Source of the DNA: Pseudomonas sp. BSw22131
GTDB lineage: Bacteria; Pseudomonadota; Gammaproteobacteria; Pseudomonadales; Pseudomonadaceae
Assembly: GCF_026810445.1 (NCBI RefSeq)
Contig: NZ_CP113949.1
Location: 4,960,001-5,024,000, forward strand
Direction of reading: 5' to 3'
Length of the DNA stretch: 64,000 bases
The notes beneath the pieces were generated by a model, which made no database searches, was not told where the DNA came from, and worked only from the letters and a program-made list of their open reading frames with translations. Positions 1-8,184 of this stretch are shown one piece after another (the stretch's first letter is position 1; each line of letters starts with the position of its first letter). Both the position numbers and the translations under genes were made by a program.

Positions 1-374
1 CGGCGCAGCGCGTCTGGCTAGAAGCTTTGCTGCACCCGCTGATACGTGAGGAAATCGCTGCTTACCTCGCCAAAGCCCAATCGCCCTACGCCATTCTGGT
101 GTCACCGCTGCTGCTCGAAACCACTCAGCACGCGATGGTGAAACGCGTGCTGGTGATCGATGTGCCAGAGGCGATTCAGATTCAGCGCACGGTCGCACGC
201 GATGGCAGCAACGAAGAACAAGTCCGGGCGATCCTCAAGGCGCAGGCCACGCGGGAGCAACGCTTGAGCCGCGCCGATGACGTGATCGTCAATGACCGCG
301 ATCCCGCCTGGCTGAAAAGCGAGGTCGAGCGCTTGCATCACTTTTATTTAACTTTGTGTGGAGGCCAATCATGA
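1..374 (+). CDS. coaE: Dephospho-CoA kinase, 3' part
   Basis: This is the C-terminal part of dephospho-CoA kinase, which phosphorylates the 3'-hydroxyl of dephospho-CoA in the last step of coenzyme A synthesis in the cytoplasm. The open frame enters from the left edge (frame starts at base 3), so the P-loop half lies outside the window. About 123 codons remain. They carry the family's late segments: the VSPLLLET stretch, the RVLVIDVPE strand with the following RTVARDG, and the terminal ADDVIVND element. The TGA stop overlaps the ATG of yacG by four bases (ATGA), so the two are translationally coupled. In other pseudomonads coaE follows pilBCD, which fits the pilus genes further right. Confidence 0.95.
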   Translation, partial: AQRVWLEALLHPLIREEIAAYLAKAQSPYAILVSPLLLETTQHAMVKRVLVIDVPEAIQIQRTVARDGSNEEQVRAILKAQATREQRLSRADDVIVNDRDPAWLKSEVERLHHFYLTLCGGQS

Positions 375-574
375 GCCAACCAATGACCGTCGATTGCCCA
401 ACCTGTGGAGCGCCGGTGGAATGGAAGCCCGAGAGCACCTTCCGGCCGTTCTGTTCTGACCGCTGCAAACTGATTGACCTGGGCGCCTGGGCGTCAGATG
501 AGCACTCAATACCGGTAGCGCCGGATGCCGAAGACGAGCTGTTTTCAGGTGACTTCGACCCCCGCCACCATTGA
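371..574 (+). CDS. yacG: DNA gyrase inhibitor YacG, zinc-binding
   Basis: A 67-residue protein of the YacG family, which binds GyrB and inhibits DNA gyrase in E. coli. Its zinc site is complete: Cys9 and Cys12 (CPTC), Cys28 and Cys32 (CSDRC). The C-terminal tail is acidic, as usual. I take the ATG at 371 because GGAGG sits at 360-364 and the start overlaps the coaE stop; an in-frame GTG at 356 would add five residues without homology. The coaE-yacG pairing is conserved in gammaproteobacteria. Confidence 0.93.
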   Translation: MSQPMTVDCPTCGAPVEWKPESTFRPFCSDRCKLIDLGAWASDEHSIPVAPDAEDELFSGDFDPRHH

Positions 575-596
575 TCACGCCCTGTCACTCATTGAA

Positions 597-618
597 GTGG
601 CGTCCTTGCAGACGCCAC
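597..618. terminator. Stem-loop between convergent genes
   Basis: A perfect 8-bp stem (GTGGCGTC / GACGCCAC) with a 6-base loop lies between the convergent yacG and the thioredoxin-fold gene. There is no clear T tract on either side, so its role as a terminator is inferred from position. Confidence 0.45.
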
Positions 619-627
619 GAAGGTTCA

Positions 628-1098
628 TCAGCGCTTATCAAGCGCTTGGCGCAAATCGTGAGCCTGGGAAAACTGCTCCTGGCTGAACACCTTTCCGTCC
701 TGCAAACGCAGCAGCAAGACTTTCTCGGCATCACCGGGGTAACGCGGTACCACGCGCGCATCCCGATCCAGCATGACCCGGTACGAGTAAGCACGCATGG
801 CAGGCACGGCAAACATCTTGGCGATGATGGCCGGCATCTTTTGAATATCCGCCACGAACACCGCGTGGTGCTGTTCAAGGTAACCCTTCGGGCTGTCTTG
901 TAAGGCAGCGTTGACCAGTTTGGCCGCATCCATGCTGCGCGCCACTAATAAGGTCTGCGCGTCCCGGCTCAGGGTGTACGGCTGATCGTACTGGTCCAGC
1001 AATGTCCAGGGCGCAACGGGATCGCCCACCTCAAGCGCCGACGCAGTCAGGGGCACAAGTGCTAACAGCAATGCAGGGAAGATTTTCAATCCGATCAT
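628..1098 (-). CDS. Periplasmic thioredoxin-fold protein without CXXC
   Basis: A 156-residue protein with an N-terminal signal peptide (about residues 1-21, ending in TASA). What follows reads like a thioredoxin/peroxiredoxin-type fold: a VGDPVAPWTLLDQYDQPYTL opening, then a hydrophobic strand, and a late segment on a processed or redox partner (MLDRDARVVPRYPGD). There is no cysteine in the mature part, so thiol-disulfide chemistry is not possible. It most resembles the YtfJ-like group. Automated labels such as FAD/FMN dehydrogenase that I associate with Pseudomonas relatives have no support in the sequence. It converges on yacG and diverges from the DUF1780 gene. Function unknown. Confidence 0.8.
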   Translation of the reverse strand: MIGLKIFPALLLALVPLTASALEVGDPVAPWTLLDQYDQPYTLSRDAQTLLVARSMDAAKLVNAALQDSPKGYLEQHHAVFVADIQKMPAIIAKMFAVPAMRAYSYRVMLDRDARVVPRYPGDAEKVLLLRLQDGKVFSQEQFSQAHDLRQALDKR

Positions 1099-1232
1099 CC
1101 TGTGGCAGAAAAGGCGCTGAGCGCAGTTGCCAGCGATTCTAGCGCCAAGTCGCAGTCGACTCCGCGCTCGCCATTAACTTTAATCCAGCCAGACAGGTTT
1201 TTTCTGCGCCGTAGAACGCTAAGCTTGGGCGC

Positions 1233-1862
1233 ATGGATGACTCTGACTACCTGCGTCTTTTGACGACTCAAGCCGAACAAGCCAACGCGTTCCTTTCCAA
1301 TGCGCGCAAGTGGGAGCGTGAGCGTTGGGTTTGCCAGCGCTTGCTACAGGGTTTGAACATCCCGCATCGCAATGAAGACTTTCTGCCGGCAGGACAAGAG
1401 CCGCCGGACGTGCTGTTTCGCGATGCCTGTTTCGAGGTTTTTTTTGTGCTGGATGAAGGCCGTCGGTTGAATGATGAATGGCGTGAAGAATTGCAGCGCC
1501 GGCGCAGCGCGTTTTCGCTCAGCCAACTGGTGCGCCGCGAGGCCAAGCCCAAGCGCATTCCAGCGTCTGAACTGCTGCACCGCCTGGCGCCTACCCTGAA
1601 AAAGAAGGCCCATAACTACAAAGAACGCGGGCTGGACCTCGGCGAACTGGACATCATCGCCTTCGCCAGCCTCAAACGCGAAGTGCTTGACCTCAACAGC
1701 CACTTTCCGCCGCCCACCGAATACCTGCGCCAAGGCTGGCGCTCGTTGTCACTGGTCGGCCCCACCTTCGCACGCGTGCTTTTTGCCCATCCCGACGCGC
1801 CGGATTTTCTCAGGACCAACCTGGGCCGCAGCGTGGTGTTCGACGTAGGAATCAGTCTATGA
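1233..1862 (+). CDS. DUF1780 family protein
   Basis: A soluble 209-residue protein recognised as the DUF1780 family, which is common in Pseudomonas next to yacG. The N-terminal third is helical and rich in Arg, Glu and Trp (NARKWERERWVCQRLL), followed by a strand-rich part with acidic residues (PPDVLFRDACFEVFFVLDEGR) that could suit a nuclease-like fold; this is only a suggestion from composition. Its TGA overlaps the ATG of the MOSC gene (ATGA), so the two form one transcription unit. Start chosen at the first ATG. No biochemical function is known to me. Confidence 0.85.
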   Translation: MDDSDYLRLLTTQAEQANAFLSNARKWERERWVCQRLLQGLNIPHRNEDFLPAGQEPPDVLFRDACFEVFFVLDEGRRLNDEWREELQRRRSAFSLSQLVRREAKPKRIPASELLHRLAPTLKKKAHNYKERGLDLGELDIIAFASLKREVLDLNSHFPPPTEYLRQGWRSLSLVGPTFARVLFAHPDAPDFLRTNLGRSVVFDVGISL

Positions 1863-2398
1863 GTCCCTTGCAGGAATTGATCGCCGATGTGCCGCAGACA
1901 GGCCGCGTACGCTGGATTGGCGTGCGCCCGGAATCGCGTGGCGAGATGATTGAACTGGACGCGGTCGAGGCACGCCGTGAAGCCGGACTGACCGGCGATC
2001 ACGCACGCCCTGGCCCTCGCAATGCGCGGCAGGTCACGCTGATTCAGTGGGAGCACCTGGCGGTCGTCAGCTCGCTGATGGGTCGCGCCGCAGACAACCC
2101 TGTCATGCCCCAAGACTTGCGCCGCAATATCGTGATCAGCGGGATCAATCTGTTCAGCCTGAAAAACCGGCGCTTTCGCATCGGGCAGGCGATCTTCGAA
2201 ACCACCGGTTGGTGCCAGCCCTGCGCACGACTTGAGCAACGTCTCGGACACGGGACTTTTCAGGCCGTGCGCGGGCGTGGCGGAATCACCGTGCGGGTGC
2301 TACAAAGCGGAATCATCCGGCTCGATGACGAACTCTGCATCGAACCGCTGGACACCCTCGATAGCGCATTAAATTCACCCAGTCACGTAGCTTCCTGA
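1859..2398 (+). CDS. MOSC domain protein
   Basis: A 179-residue single-domain MOSC protein. MOSC domains bind sulfur or molybdenum cofactor intermediates and are related to the C-terminal part of eukaryotic Moco sulfurase and to YiiM. Visible marks are the GDHARPG turn near residue 41, the RRNIVISGINL strand, and the conserved cysteine region GWCQPCARLE near residues 118-127, which holds the likely sulfur-carrying cysteine. It is coupled to DUF1780 by a 4-base overlap and is followed by the broken DUF3094 gene. A role in Moco sulfur transfer or detoxification of N-hydroxylated compounds is family inference. Confidence 0.85.
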   Translation: MSPLQELIADVPQTGRVRWIGVRPESRGEMIELDAVEARREAGLTGDHARPGPRNARQVTLIQWEHLAVVSSLMGRAADNPVMPQDLRRNIVISGINLFSLKNRRFRIGQAIFETTGWCQPCARLEQRLGHGTFQAVRGRGGITVRVLQSGIIRLDDELCIEPLDTLDSALNSPSHVAS

Positions 2399-2427
2399 CA
2401 CAGACCGACGTCCATGAAGAGGCTCAC

Positions 2428-2600
2428 CTGAACAGCCGCCTGAACCCTGACGACCAAAGACGTGTCGAAGACTGCCTTCACCCCCCCCAACATCAGTCGA
2501 GCGCCGGGCCATTGAGCCAGGGCTGCTCCTTGTGGCGGGGTTTGTGGTCGTGATCGGCCCGGGCCTGTTTAGCCAATTACCGAGCTATCTGACGCTATGA
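2428..2600 (+). pseudogene. DUF3094 family small membrane protein, frameshifted
   Basis: Two adjacent frames join to give a DUF3094-like protein. The first (CTG at 2428 to about 2496) encodes SRLNPDDQRRVEDCL, the family's N-terminal signature. The second (from 2496 to the TGA at 2598-2600) encodes VERRAIEPG, a hydrophobic helix (LLLVAGFVVVIGPGLF) and the ending LPSYLTL. One G is missing at CAG|TCGAG (2494-2498); restoring it makes a single frame of about 57 codons. The start is CTG where family members have ATG, which is a second defect. It lies between the MOSC gene and ndh, where intact relatives sit in other pseudomonads. A sequencing error could explain the missing base but not the lost ATG. 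Confidence 0.75.
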
Positions 2601-2678
2601 GCTGCCTTGCGCTCGCGTCGGCCCGGAGAACAACGGGCGCGCTCAAACCGAATTCCTTAAGCCTTATGAGATATCCCC

Positions 2679-3977
2679 ATGACCCATCGTATTGTGATTG
2701 TCGGCGGAGGCGCTGGCGGTCTGGAGCTGGCCACCCGTCTTGGTAAAACCCTTGGCAAGAAAGGCACCGCCAGCGTAGTGCTGGTTGACGCCAATCTGAC
2801 GCACATCTGGAAACCGCTGCTGCACGAAGTGGCTGCCGGGTCGCTCAATTCCTATGAAGACGAGTTGAACTACGTGGCGCAGGCCAAGTGGAACAACTTC
2901 ACGTTTCAACTGGGCCGCATGATGGGCCTGGACCGTGAGAAAAAGCAGATTCACCTGTCGGCTACGCTGGACGAAAACGGCAACGAACTGGTGCCGGAAC
3001 GCAGCCTGGACTACGACTCGCTGGTGATCGCGGTCGGCAGCACCACCAACGATTTCGGCACCAAAGGCGCAGCGGAGCACTGTCTGTTTCTGGACACGCG
3101 AAAACAGGCCGAGCGCTTTCACCAGCAATTGCTCAATCGCTACCTGCGTGCTCACGCGAGCCAGACGGATGTCATTGAAGAGATCAACGTTGCCATCGTC
3201 GGTGCCGGTGCCACAGGCGTCGAACTGGCAGCAGAACTGCACAATGCCGCGCACGAGCTGGCCGCTTACGGCCTTGGCCACATCAAGCCGGAGAACCTGC
3301 GCATCACCGTGATCGAAGCCGGTCCGCGCGTGTTGCCAGCACTGCCGGAACGCATCGGCGGGCCGGTACACAAAACGCTGGAAAAGCTCGGCGTGACCGT
3401 GCTCACCAACTCGGCAGTGAGCGAAGTGACAGCCGATGCGCTGATCACAGCGTCAGGCCAGGTGATTCCCGCGACGTTGAAAGTCTGGGCGGCGGGGATA
3501 CGCGCGCCGGCTTTTCTGCAGGACATAGCGGGGCTTGAGACCAACCGGATCAATCAGTTGCAAGTGCGTCCGACGCTGCAAACCACGCGTGATGACAACA
3601 TTTTTGCGTTCGGCGATTGCGCGTCTTGCCCGATGAAGGGCACCGACCGCAACGTACCGCCACGCGCTCAGGCGGCGCATCAGCAAGCGTCGTTGCTGGT
3701 CAAATCGCTGAAGCTGCGTATCGAGGGCCAGAACCTGCCGGAGTACAGCTATAAGGATTACGGCTCGCTGATTTCCCTGTCGAAATTCTCGGCGGTGGGC
3801 AATTTGATGGGCAACCTGACCGGCAGCGTGATGCTGGAGGGCTGGCTGGCGCGGATGTTTTACGTCTCGCTGTACCGCATGCACCAGATGGCGCTGTACG
3901 GCGTATTCCGCACCGCCATGCTGATGCTCGGCAGCCGCATTGGCCGCGGGACAGAGCCGAGAATGAAACTGCACTGA
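2679..3977 (+). CDS. ndh: Type II NADH dehydrogenase (NAD(P)/FAD oxidoreductase)
   Basis: A 432-residue flavoprotein of the NDH-2 family, which passes electrons from NADH to quinone at the inner membrane without pumping protons. The FAD-binding GGGAGGLE motif is at residues 9-16. A second nucleotide fold for NADH (VAIVGAGATGVELA) is near residue 172, and the FAD-closing motif AFGDCA near 310. The last 50 residues are hydrophobic and amphipathic (MFYVSLYRMHQMALYG), the usual membrane anchor. Length fits the family. The gene stands alone after the broken DUF3094 gene and is followed by REP repeats. Confidence 0.93.
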   Translation: MTHRIVIVGGGAGGLELATRLGKTLGKKGTASVVLVDANLTHIWKPLLHEVAAGSLNSYEDELNYVAQAKWNNFTFQLGRMMGLDREKKQIHLSATLDENGNELVPERSLDYDSLVIAVGSTTNDFGTKGAAEHCLFLDTRKQAERFHQQLLNRYLRAHASQTDVIEEINVAIVGAGATGVELAAELHNAAHELAAYGLGHIKPENLRITVIEAGPRVLPALPERIGGPVHKTLEKLGVTVLTNSAVSEVTADALITASGQVIPATLKVWAAGIRAPAFLQDIAGLETNRINQLQVRPTLQTTRDDNIFAFGDCASCPMKGTDRNVPPRAQAAHQQASLLVKSLKLRIEGQNLPEYSYKDYGSLISLSKFSAVGNLMGNLTGSVMLEGWLARMFYVSLYRMHQMALYGVFRTAMLMLGSRIGRGTEPRMKLH

Positions 3978-4017
3978 TGCAACCAGACCGCATTTGCTCC
4001 GTTTCTGCCCGGAGGGC

Positions 4018-4178
4018 GTAGGAGCTTGGCTTGCCAGCGATCGGCCGGAAACCGGTCGCAAAACCTGAGAAAAGGGTCATTCTGACGCACCGCATTTATC
4101 CGGCTCACTGCTGCTTCGCAGCAGATCGTCGGCAAGCCAGACTCCCGCGGCCTTCGGCCAGACGCCCGCGCTCCTACA
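4018..4178. repeat. Inverted pair of REP-like elements
   Basis: A left arm (GTAGGAGCTTGGCTTGCC at 4018) and an inverted right arm ending GCGCTCCTAC at 4178 flank a hairpin (GCTGCTTCGCAGC). Arms of this form are the common extragenic palindromes of Pseudomonas. They sit between the convergent ndh and GGDEF genes and may also act in termination. Confidence 0.75.
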
Positions 4179-4203
4179 ACGACTGCGCATGCCGTGTGCC
4201 CCT

Positions 4204-5604
4204 CTAGGGTAAAACCTGGCCCTTGCCTGAGTGCTTGGCCTTGTACATCCAGCGGTCCGCTTCACGGATCAGTTCATCAGGCGCTTTGCCGGAATTGGGC
4301 TCGTAAATCGAAAAGCCGATGCTCGCTCGGGTCGCGATTGAATGACCCTTGATGGTCATCGGCTCGGCAATCGCCACCAGCAGCTTTTTGGCAACTTCAC
4401 GGGCTTCATCGGCGCCGGGAACGATGCCTTCCAGAATCACGATAAATTCATCTCCCGCCAACCGGATCAGGCTGTCGGTGCGCCGTACGTTGACCTTCAA
4501 GCGTTCAGCTATCGTGCGCAGCAATTCATCGCCTGCATCGTGACCGTAAGTATCGTTGATGCCTTTGAAGCCATCGAGATCGAGAAACAGCAATGCCAGC
4601 AGCGTCTCGGAACGATCAGAACGGGCTTGAGCAATCGGCAGCAACGCGTCCAGAGCCCGCCGATTCAGCAAGCCGGTCAGCGAGTCATGCTTGGCCTCTT
4701 GCTCCAGCTCCTTGCGGCCCTGAATGTTTTGGATGATAGAGATGAAGTATTCGAGTTCGCCTGTGGCCGAATGCTTTTTCGTAACGCTCAGGTCAACCCA
4801 GACCGGCTTTCCATCTTTATGCAGGAAGCGCTTTTCAAGCTGGTAATGATTTATGTCGCCAGCAACCAGACTGCCCAACAGGCCCATGTCGGCATAGAGG
4901 TCATCGGGAAAGGTGATGTCCTGAAACGTCAGGTGCTGAAGCTCATGCGCGCTATAGCCCACCAGATCACACAGTGCCTGATTGACACTGATCCAGCAGC
5001 CATCGGGCGCCACCAACGCAATACCCACTGAAGCCAGTTCGAACATCGAGCGGTAGGCCGCCTCGCTCGCCTCGAACAAATCGTCGGACTTCTTGGCCTG
5101 GGTATGGACCATTCTCAGGTTTTCACGCAGCTGGATCTCCCGGCTGACGATCTCGGCCAGATCACTCAACGTGTTGATTTCTTCCTGGGTCAGGATCCGT
5201 GGCTGCTGATCGATGGCGCACAGCGTACCGACAGCGAACCCCTTGCTGGTGCGGATCGGGACACCCGCATAAAAACGGATATGGGGGCCTCCGGTGACCA
5301 GTCGATTGTCGCTGAAGCGCGTATCCTGCAGGGCGTCAGGCACCACCATCGGCTCGTTTTCCAGGATAGCGTGCGCGCAGAAGGAATCGTCTCTGGACAT
5401 CTCTTGGGCCTCAAGCCCCACGCGGGATTTGAACCACTGGCGCTGCTCATCGACCAGCGTCACCAAAGCAACGGGTACGTGCAACACCGTGGCGACGAGC
5501 CGGGTGATGCGGTCCAGCGATGCTTCAGCAGGGGTGTCGAGAATCTCCAGCGCCCGGAGCGCTTGAAGTCGTTCAGTTTCGTACAGCGCAATGGGGGCTT
5601 TCAT
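4204..5604 (-). CDS. GAF-PAS-GGDEF diguanylate cyclase
   Basis: A 466-residue cytoplasmic signalling protein. A GAF domain covers about residues 24-160 (ITRLVATVLHVPVALVTLVDE, with DDSFCAHAI), a PAS domain about 180-300 (SVGIALVAPDGCWISVN to the PAC segment), and a GGDEF domain 305-466. The active-site loop reads AGDEF (383-387) rather than GGDEF; this Ala variant occurs in active cyclases. The inhibitory RxxD site is present (Arg374-Asp377), pointing to product feedback. It should make cyclic di-GMP in response to a ligand or redox signal sensed by GAF or PAS. There is no EAL domain. It is monocistronic, converging on ndh. Confidence 0.9.
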   Translation of the reverse strand: MKAPIALYETERLQALRALEILDTPAEASLDRITRLVATVLHVPVALVTLVDEQRQWFKSRVGLEAQEMSRDDSFCAHAILENEPMVVPDALQDTRFSDNRLVTGGPHIRFYAGVPIRTSKGFAVGTLCAIDQQPRILTQEEINTLSDLAEIVSREIQLRENLRMVHTQAKKSDDLFEASEAAYRSMFELASVGIALVAPDGCWISVNQALCDLVGYSAHELQHLTFQDITFPDDLYADMGLLGSLVAGDINHYQLEKRFLHKDGKPVWVDLSVTKKHSATGELEYFISIIQNIQGRKELEQEAKHDSLTGLLNRRALDALLPIAQARSDRSETLLALLFLDLDGFKGINDTYGHDAGDELLRTIAERLKVNVRRTDSLIRLAGDEFIVILEGIVPGADEAREVAKKLLVAIAEPMTIKGHSIATRASIGFSIYEPNSGKAPDELIREADRWMYKAKHSGKGQVLP

Positions 5605-5762
5605 AGGACCGACCGGACTGACAATACACTTGGGAGTTTATACCGCGTGCCCACAGACGCCACCCACCTGCTTGATGCAATCCTGCTGGCGCGCGAAGCT
5701 GAGGACGCAGAGAGTCAGGTGAAACCGGGCCACTCACTTCGTGGGCAAGCCTCCAAACAGGG

Positions 5763-6710
5763 TTAGTCGATTGCCTGAGCACTGCGGGCCCGCAGTAGCT
5801 CAGTGAACTGCGCCAACTCACGACTCATCGACTCGCCGTTGCGCGTCAGCAGACCAAACGGCGCCATGCGCTCCTCGATCTTGACCGGCAACGCTTTGAC
5901 CAGCCCCATCTTCAGGTAATCACGCAGCGCCGATTCGGACAGCACCATGATCGCGTCGGTCAACTGCACCAGTTGCTGCATCGAGTAGACCGAGCTGCAT
6001 TCAATGATGTCCGCAGGCAATGGCAGGGCCAACCGTTCGAGCGCTTGATCGAATGCGATGCGCGCCGGGCTGCTGTCCGGTTGCAGAATCCACGGCCAGT
6101 CGCTCACCAGTTCGGCCCAGTCCAGCTTGCGCCGTTTGGCCAGAGGATGACCCTGGTGCACGACCACCATCAAGCGCTCGTTGCCCAGCGGCTCAAAGGT
6201 GTAATGCTCCCGATCGGTGGCCGCATTGCGCCGGGCGATGGCCAGGTCGATGCGCCCCTGCTCAAGCAACTGAATCACCTGATCGCTGGTATCGCCCATG
6301 ATCCGGATGCGCAACTGCGGGTTGAGCGCCTTGATCTCGGCCACTGCGTTCATCACCAGATCGGGCGCTGCGCCCATGATCGTGCCGATGGCCAGATAAC
6401 CATAACCTCCGTGCTTACGCGCCTGCATATCTGCAGCGCAGCGGTCCAGGCCACTCAGCGCCGATTCGGCAAAGCGCAGCAGCTCCTTGCCCAGGGCCGT
6501 CGGCCGCATGCCGCGCGGCAGCCGCTCAAACAGTTCGCAGCCAAACATGTCTTCGATCTCATGCAGCATCCGCGTCGCCGCAGGTTGCGACATGTGCATG
6601 TTCATCGAGGCCCGGTGCAGGTTCATGCTGGAGCCAAGCACGACCAGCATCTGCAGATGCTTGTAACGCAGACGGCTGAAAAGGTGATGAGGGGAGCTGT
6701 TTTCGGACAT
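5763..6710 (-). CDS. LysR-family regulator of the rhamnonate operon
   Basis: A 315-residue LysR-type regulator. The winged helix-turn-helix is at about residues 18-77 (MNLHRASMNMHMSQPAATRMLHEIE), and the rest is the two-lobed effector-binding domain. The N-terminal region resembles the GbpR group of sugar-acid regulators. It is divergent from the MFS-rhmD-rhmA-aldA operon, with 145 bases between the two start codons that hold an ATAC-N7-GTAT dyad. This arrangement is typical for a local activator whose ligand is an intermediate of the pathway. In E. coli the equivalent operon has an IclR-type regulator, so the regulator class has been swapped here. Confidence 0.88.
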   Translation of the reverse strand: MSENSSPHHLFSRLRYKHLQMLVVLGSSMNLHRASMNMHMSQPAATRMLHEIEDMFGCELFERLPRGMRPTALGKELLRFAESALSGLDRCAADMQARKHGGYGYLAIGTIMGAAPDLVMNAVAEIKALNPQLRIRIMGDTSDQVIQLLEQGRIDLAIARRNAATDREHYTFEPLGNERLMVVVHQGHPLAKRRKLDWAELVSDWPWILQPDSSPARIAFDQALERLALPLPADIIECSSVYSMQQLVQLTDAIMVLSESALRDYLKMGLVKALPVKIEERMAPFGLLTRNGESMSRELAQFTELLRARSAQAID

Positions 6711-6727
6711 GAATTGCTTCCTGCCAA

Positions 6728-6746
6728 CGATACCGTGAGGGTATCG
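6728..6746. promoter_or_regulatory. Candidate LysR operator, ATAC-N7-GTAT
   Basis: A perfect 7-bp dyad (CGATACC-N5-GGTATCG) lies just upstream of the LysR start. Its core is ATAC-N7-GTAT, the classical LysR recognition form with T-N11-A. It is in the divergent region between the regulator and the catabolic operon, so it is the best candidate for both autoregulation and activation. Confidence 0.65.
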
Positions 6747-6855
6747 ATCTTAAGCTAAAAACGATTGGTCATGCATCGCATGGCGGCAGTACATTCGCAT
6801 CCACTCCAGCTTGACGCTGGCTGACGCAGTCAATAATTCCAAAAAGGAAACTGCC

Positions 6856-8154
6856 GTGAATACTCTCCCCGCGTCCCTGCTCGCCAAGGTTTCCTGGCGG
6901 CTTCTCCCCTTCTTGCTGCTGATGTACATCATGGCGTTTCTCGACCGCGCCAATGTCGGCTTCGCCAAACAGGCTTTTCAGGCAGACACCGGCATCGGTG
7001 ACGCCGCCTTCGCGTTTGGCGCTGGCGTATTTTTCGTCGGCTACGCGCTGCTCGAAGTGCCGAGCAACCTGATCATGCACAAGATAGGCGCCCGCCTCTG
7101 GATGTGCCGGATCATGGTGACGTGGGGGCTGGTGTCGGCTGCGATGGTGTTCGCCCATACCGAAACGACCTTCTACGTGCTGCGTTTTCTGCTGGGCGTG
7201 GCCGAAGCGGGCTTCTTCCCCGGCGTCATCCTCTATCTCACCTATTGGTTTCCTCAGGCTGCGCGCGGCAAAGCCATGGGCTTCTTTTACTTTGGCGCAC
7301 CGCTGGCGTTCATTTTTGGCAGCCCGTTGTCCGGCCTGCTGCTGGAACTGGATGGCGTGCTCGGCAGCCACGGTTGGCAGTGGCTATTCGCTGTTGAAGG
7401 TCTGATGGCGACGGTGGTCGGCGTCTGGGCGTACTTTTATCTCGACAATCGCCCCGCCGATGCCAAATGGCTGAGCGCCGATGAGCGTCAACAACTTCAG
7501 GCGGTACTCGACGCAGAAAACGCCAGCAAACAGGGCCACGGCAGCCTGATCAAAGCGATGTGCCAACCGGCGGTGTTGTACCTGTGCATGATTTATCTGC
7601 TGATCCAGGCCAGCGTCTACGGCGTCGTGTTTTACCTCCCGACCCAAGTCGCCGGACTGATGGGCAGCAAGGTCGGCTTCATGGTCGGGCTAGTCAGCGC
7701 TATTCCGTGGATCTGCGCGCTGATCGCCGCCTGGCGCGTCCCGGCCATTGCCGATCGCACAGGGCAACGCCGTCTGGTCGCCGCGCTGACGCTGGTGGTG
7801 TCGAGCATTGGCATCGCCGCTTCCGTTACTTTTTCCAATCCACTGCTGGGGATTCTGGCGCTGTGCTTTGCTGCCTCGGGCTTCATCGCCGTGCAACCTG
7901 TTTTCTGGACTTTCCCTGGCAGCTTTCTGGCTGGCAGCGCCGCAGCCGCTGCAATCGCGCTGATCAACTCATTCGGCGCACTGGGCGGCTTCATCGCTCC
8001 GATTCTCAAGAACTGGGCCGAGGGCGCGTTTCAATCTCCCACCGCCGGTCTGTATCTGCTGGCGTGCACAACGCTGATCGCCGCCGCATTGGTGATGGGC
8101 ATCCGACCGCCGAAGCAGGCAACACCTCACAAGCAGCCGACCTTTCAGCACTGA
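6856..8154 (+). CDS. MFS transporter, probable L-rhamnonate/acid-sugar importer
   Basis: A 432-residue major facilitator with 12 predicted membrane segments, of the anion:cation symporter group (MYIMAFLDRANVGFAKQ in the first segment, then a GYALLEVPSNLIMHKIGAR loop). Relatives import hexuronates, galactonate and other sugar acids. I take GTG 6856 because AAGGAAA lies at 6844-6850; an upstream TTG at 6811 in the same frame has no such site. It is first in the operon with rhmD 30 bases downstream, so the substrate is probably L-rhamnonate or a close epimer, and uptake of the free acid fits the absence of rhamnose dehydrogenase and lactonase genes here. Confidence 0.85.
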   Translation: MNTLPASLLAKVSWRLLPFLLLMYIMAFLDRANVGFAKQAFQADTGIGDAAFAFGAGVFFVGYALLEVPSNLIMHKIGARLWMCRIMVTWGLVSAAMVFAHTETTFYVLRFLLGVAEAGFFPGVILYLTYWFPQAARGKAMGFFYFGAPLAFIFGSPLSGLLLELDGVLGSHGWQWLFAVEGLMATVVGVWAYFYLDNRPADAKWLSADERQQLQAVLDAENASKQGHGSLIKAMCQPAVLYLCMIYLLIQASVYGVVFYLPTQVAGLMGSKVGFMVGLVSAIPWICALIAAWRVPAIADRTGQRRLVAALTLVVSSIGIAASVTFSNPLLGILALCFAASGFIAVQPVFWTFPGSFLAGSAAAAAIALINSFGALGGFIAPILKNWAEGAFQSPTAGLYLLACTTLIAAALVMGIRPPKQATPHKQPTFQH

Positions 8155-8184
8155 TTTCGATTTTTACGACGCAAGGAGTCCTCA

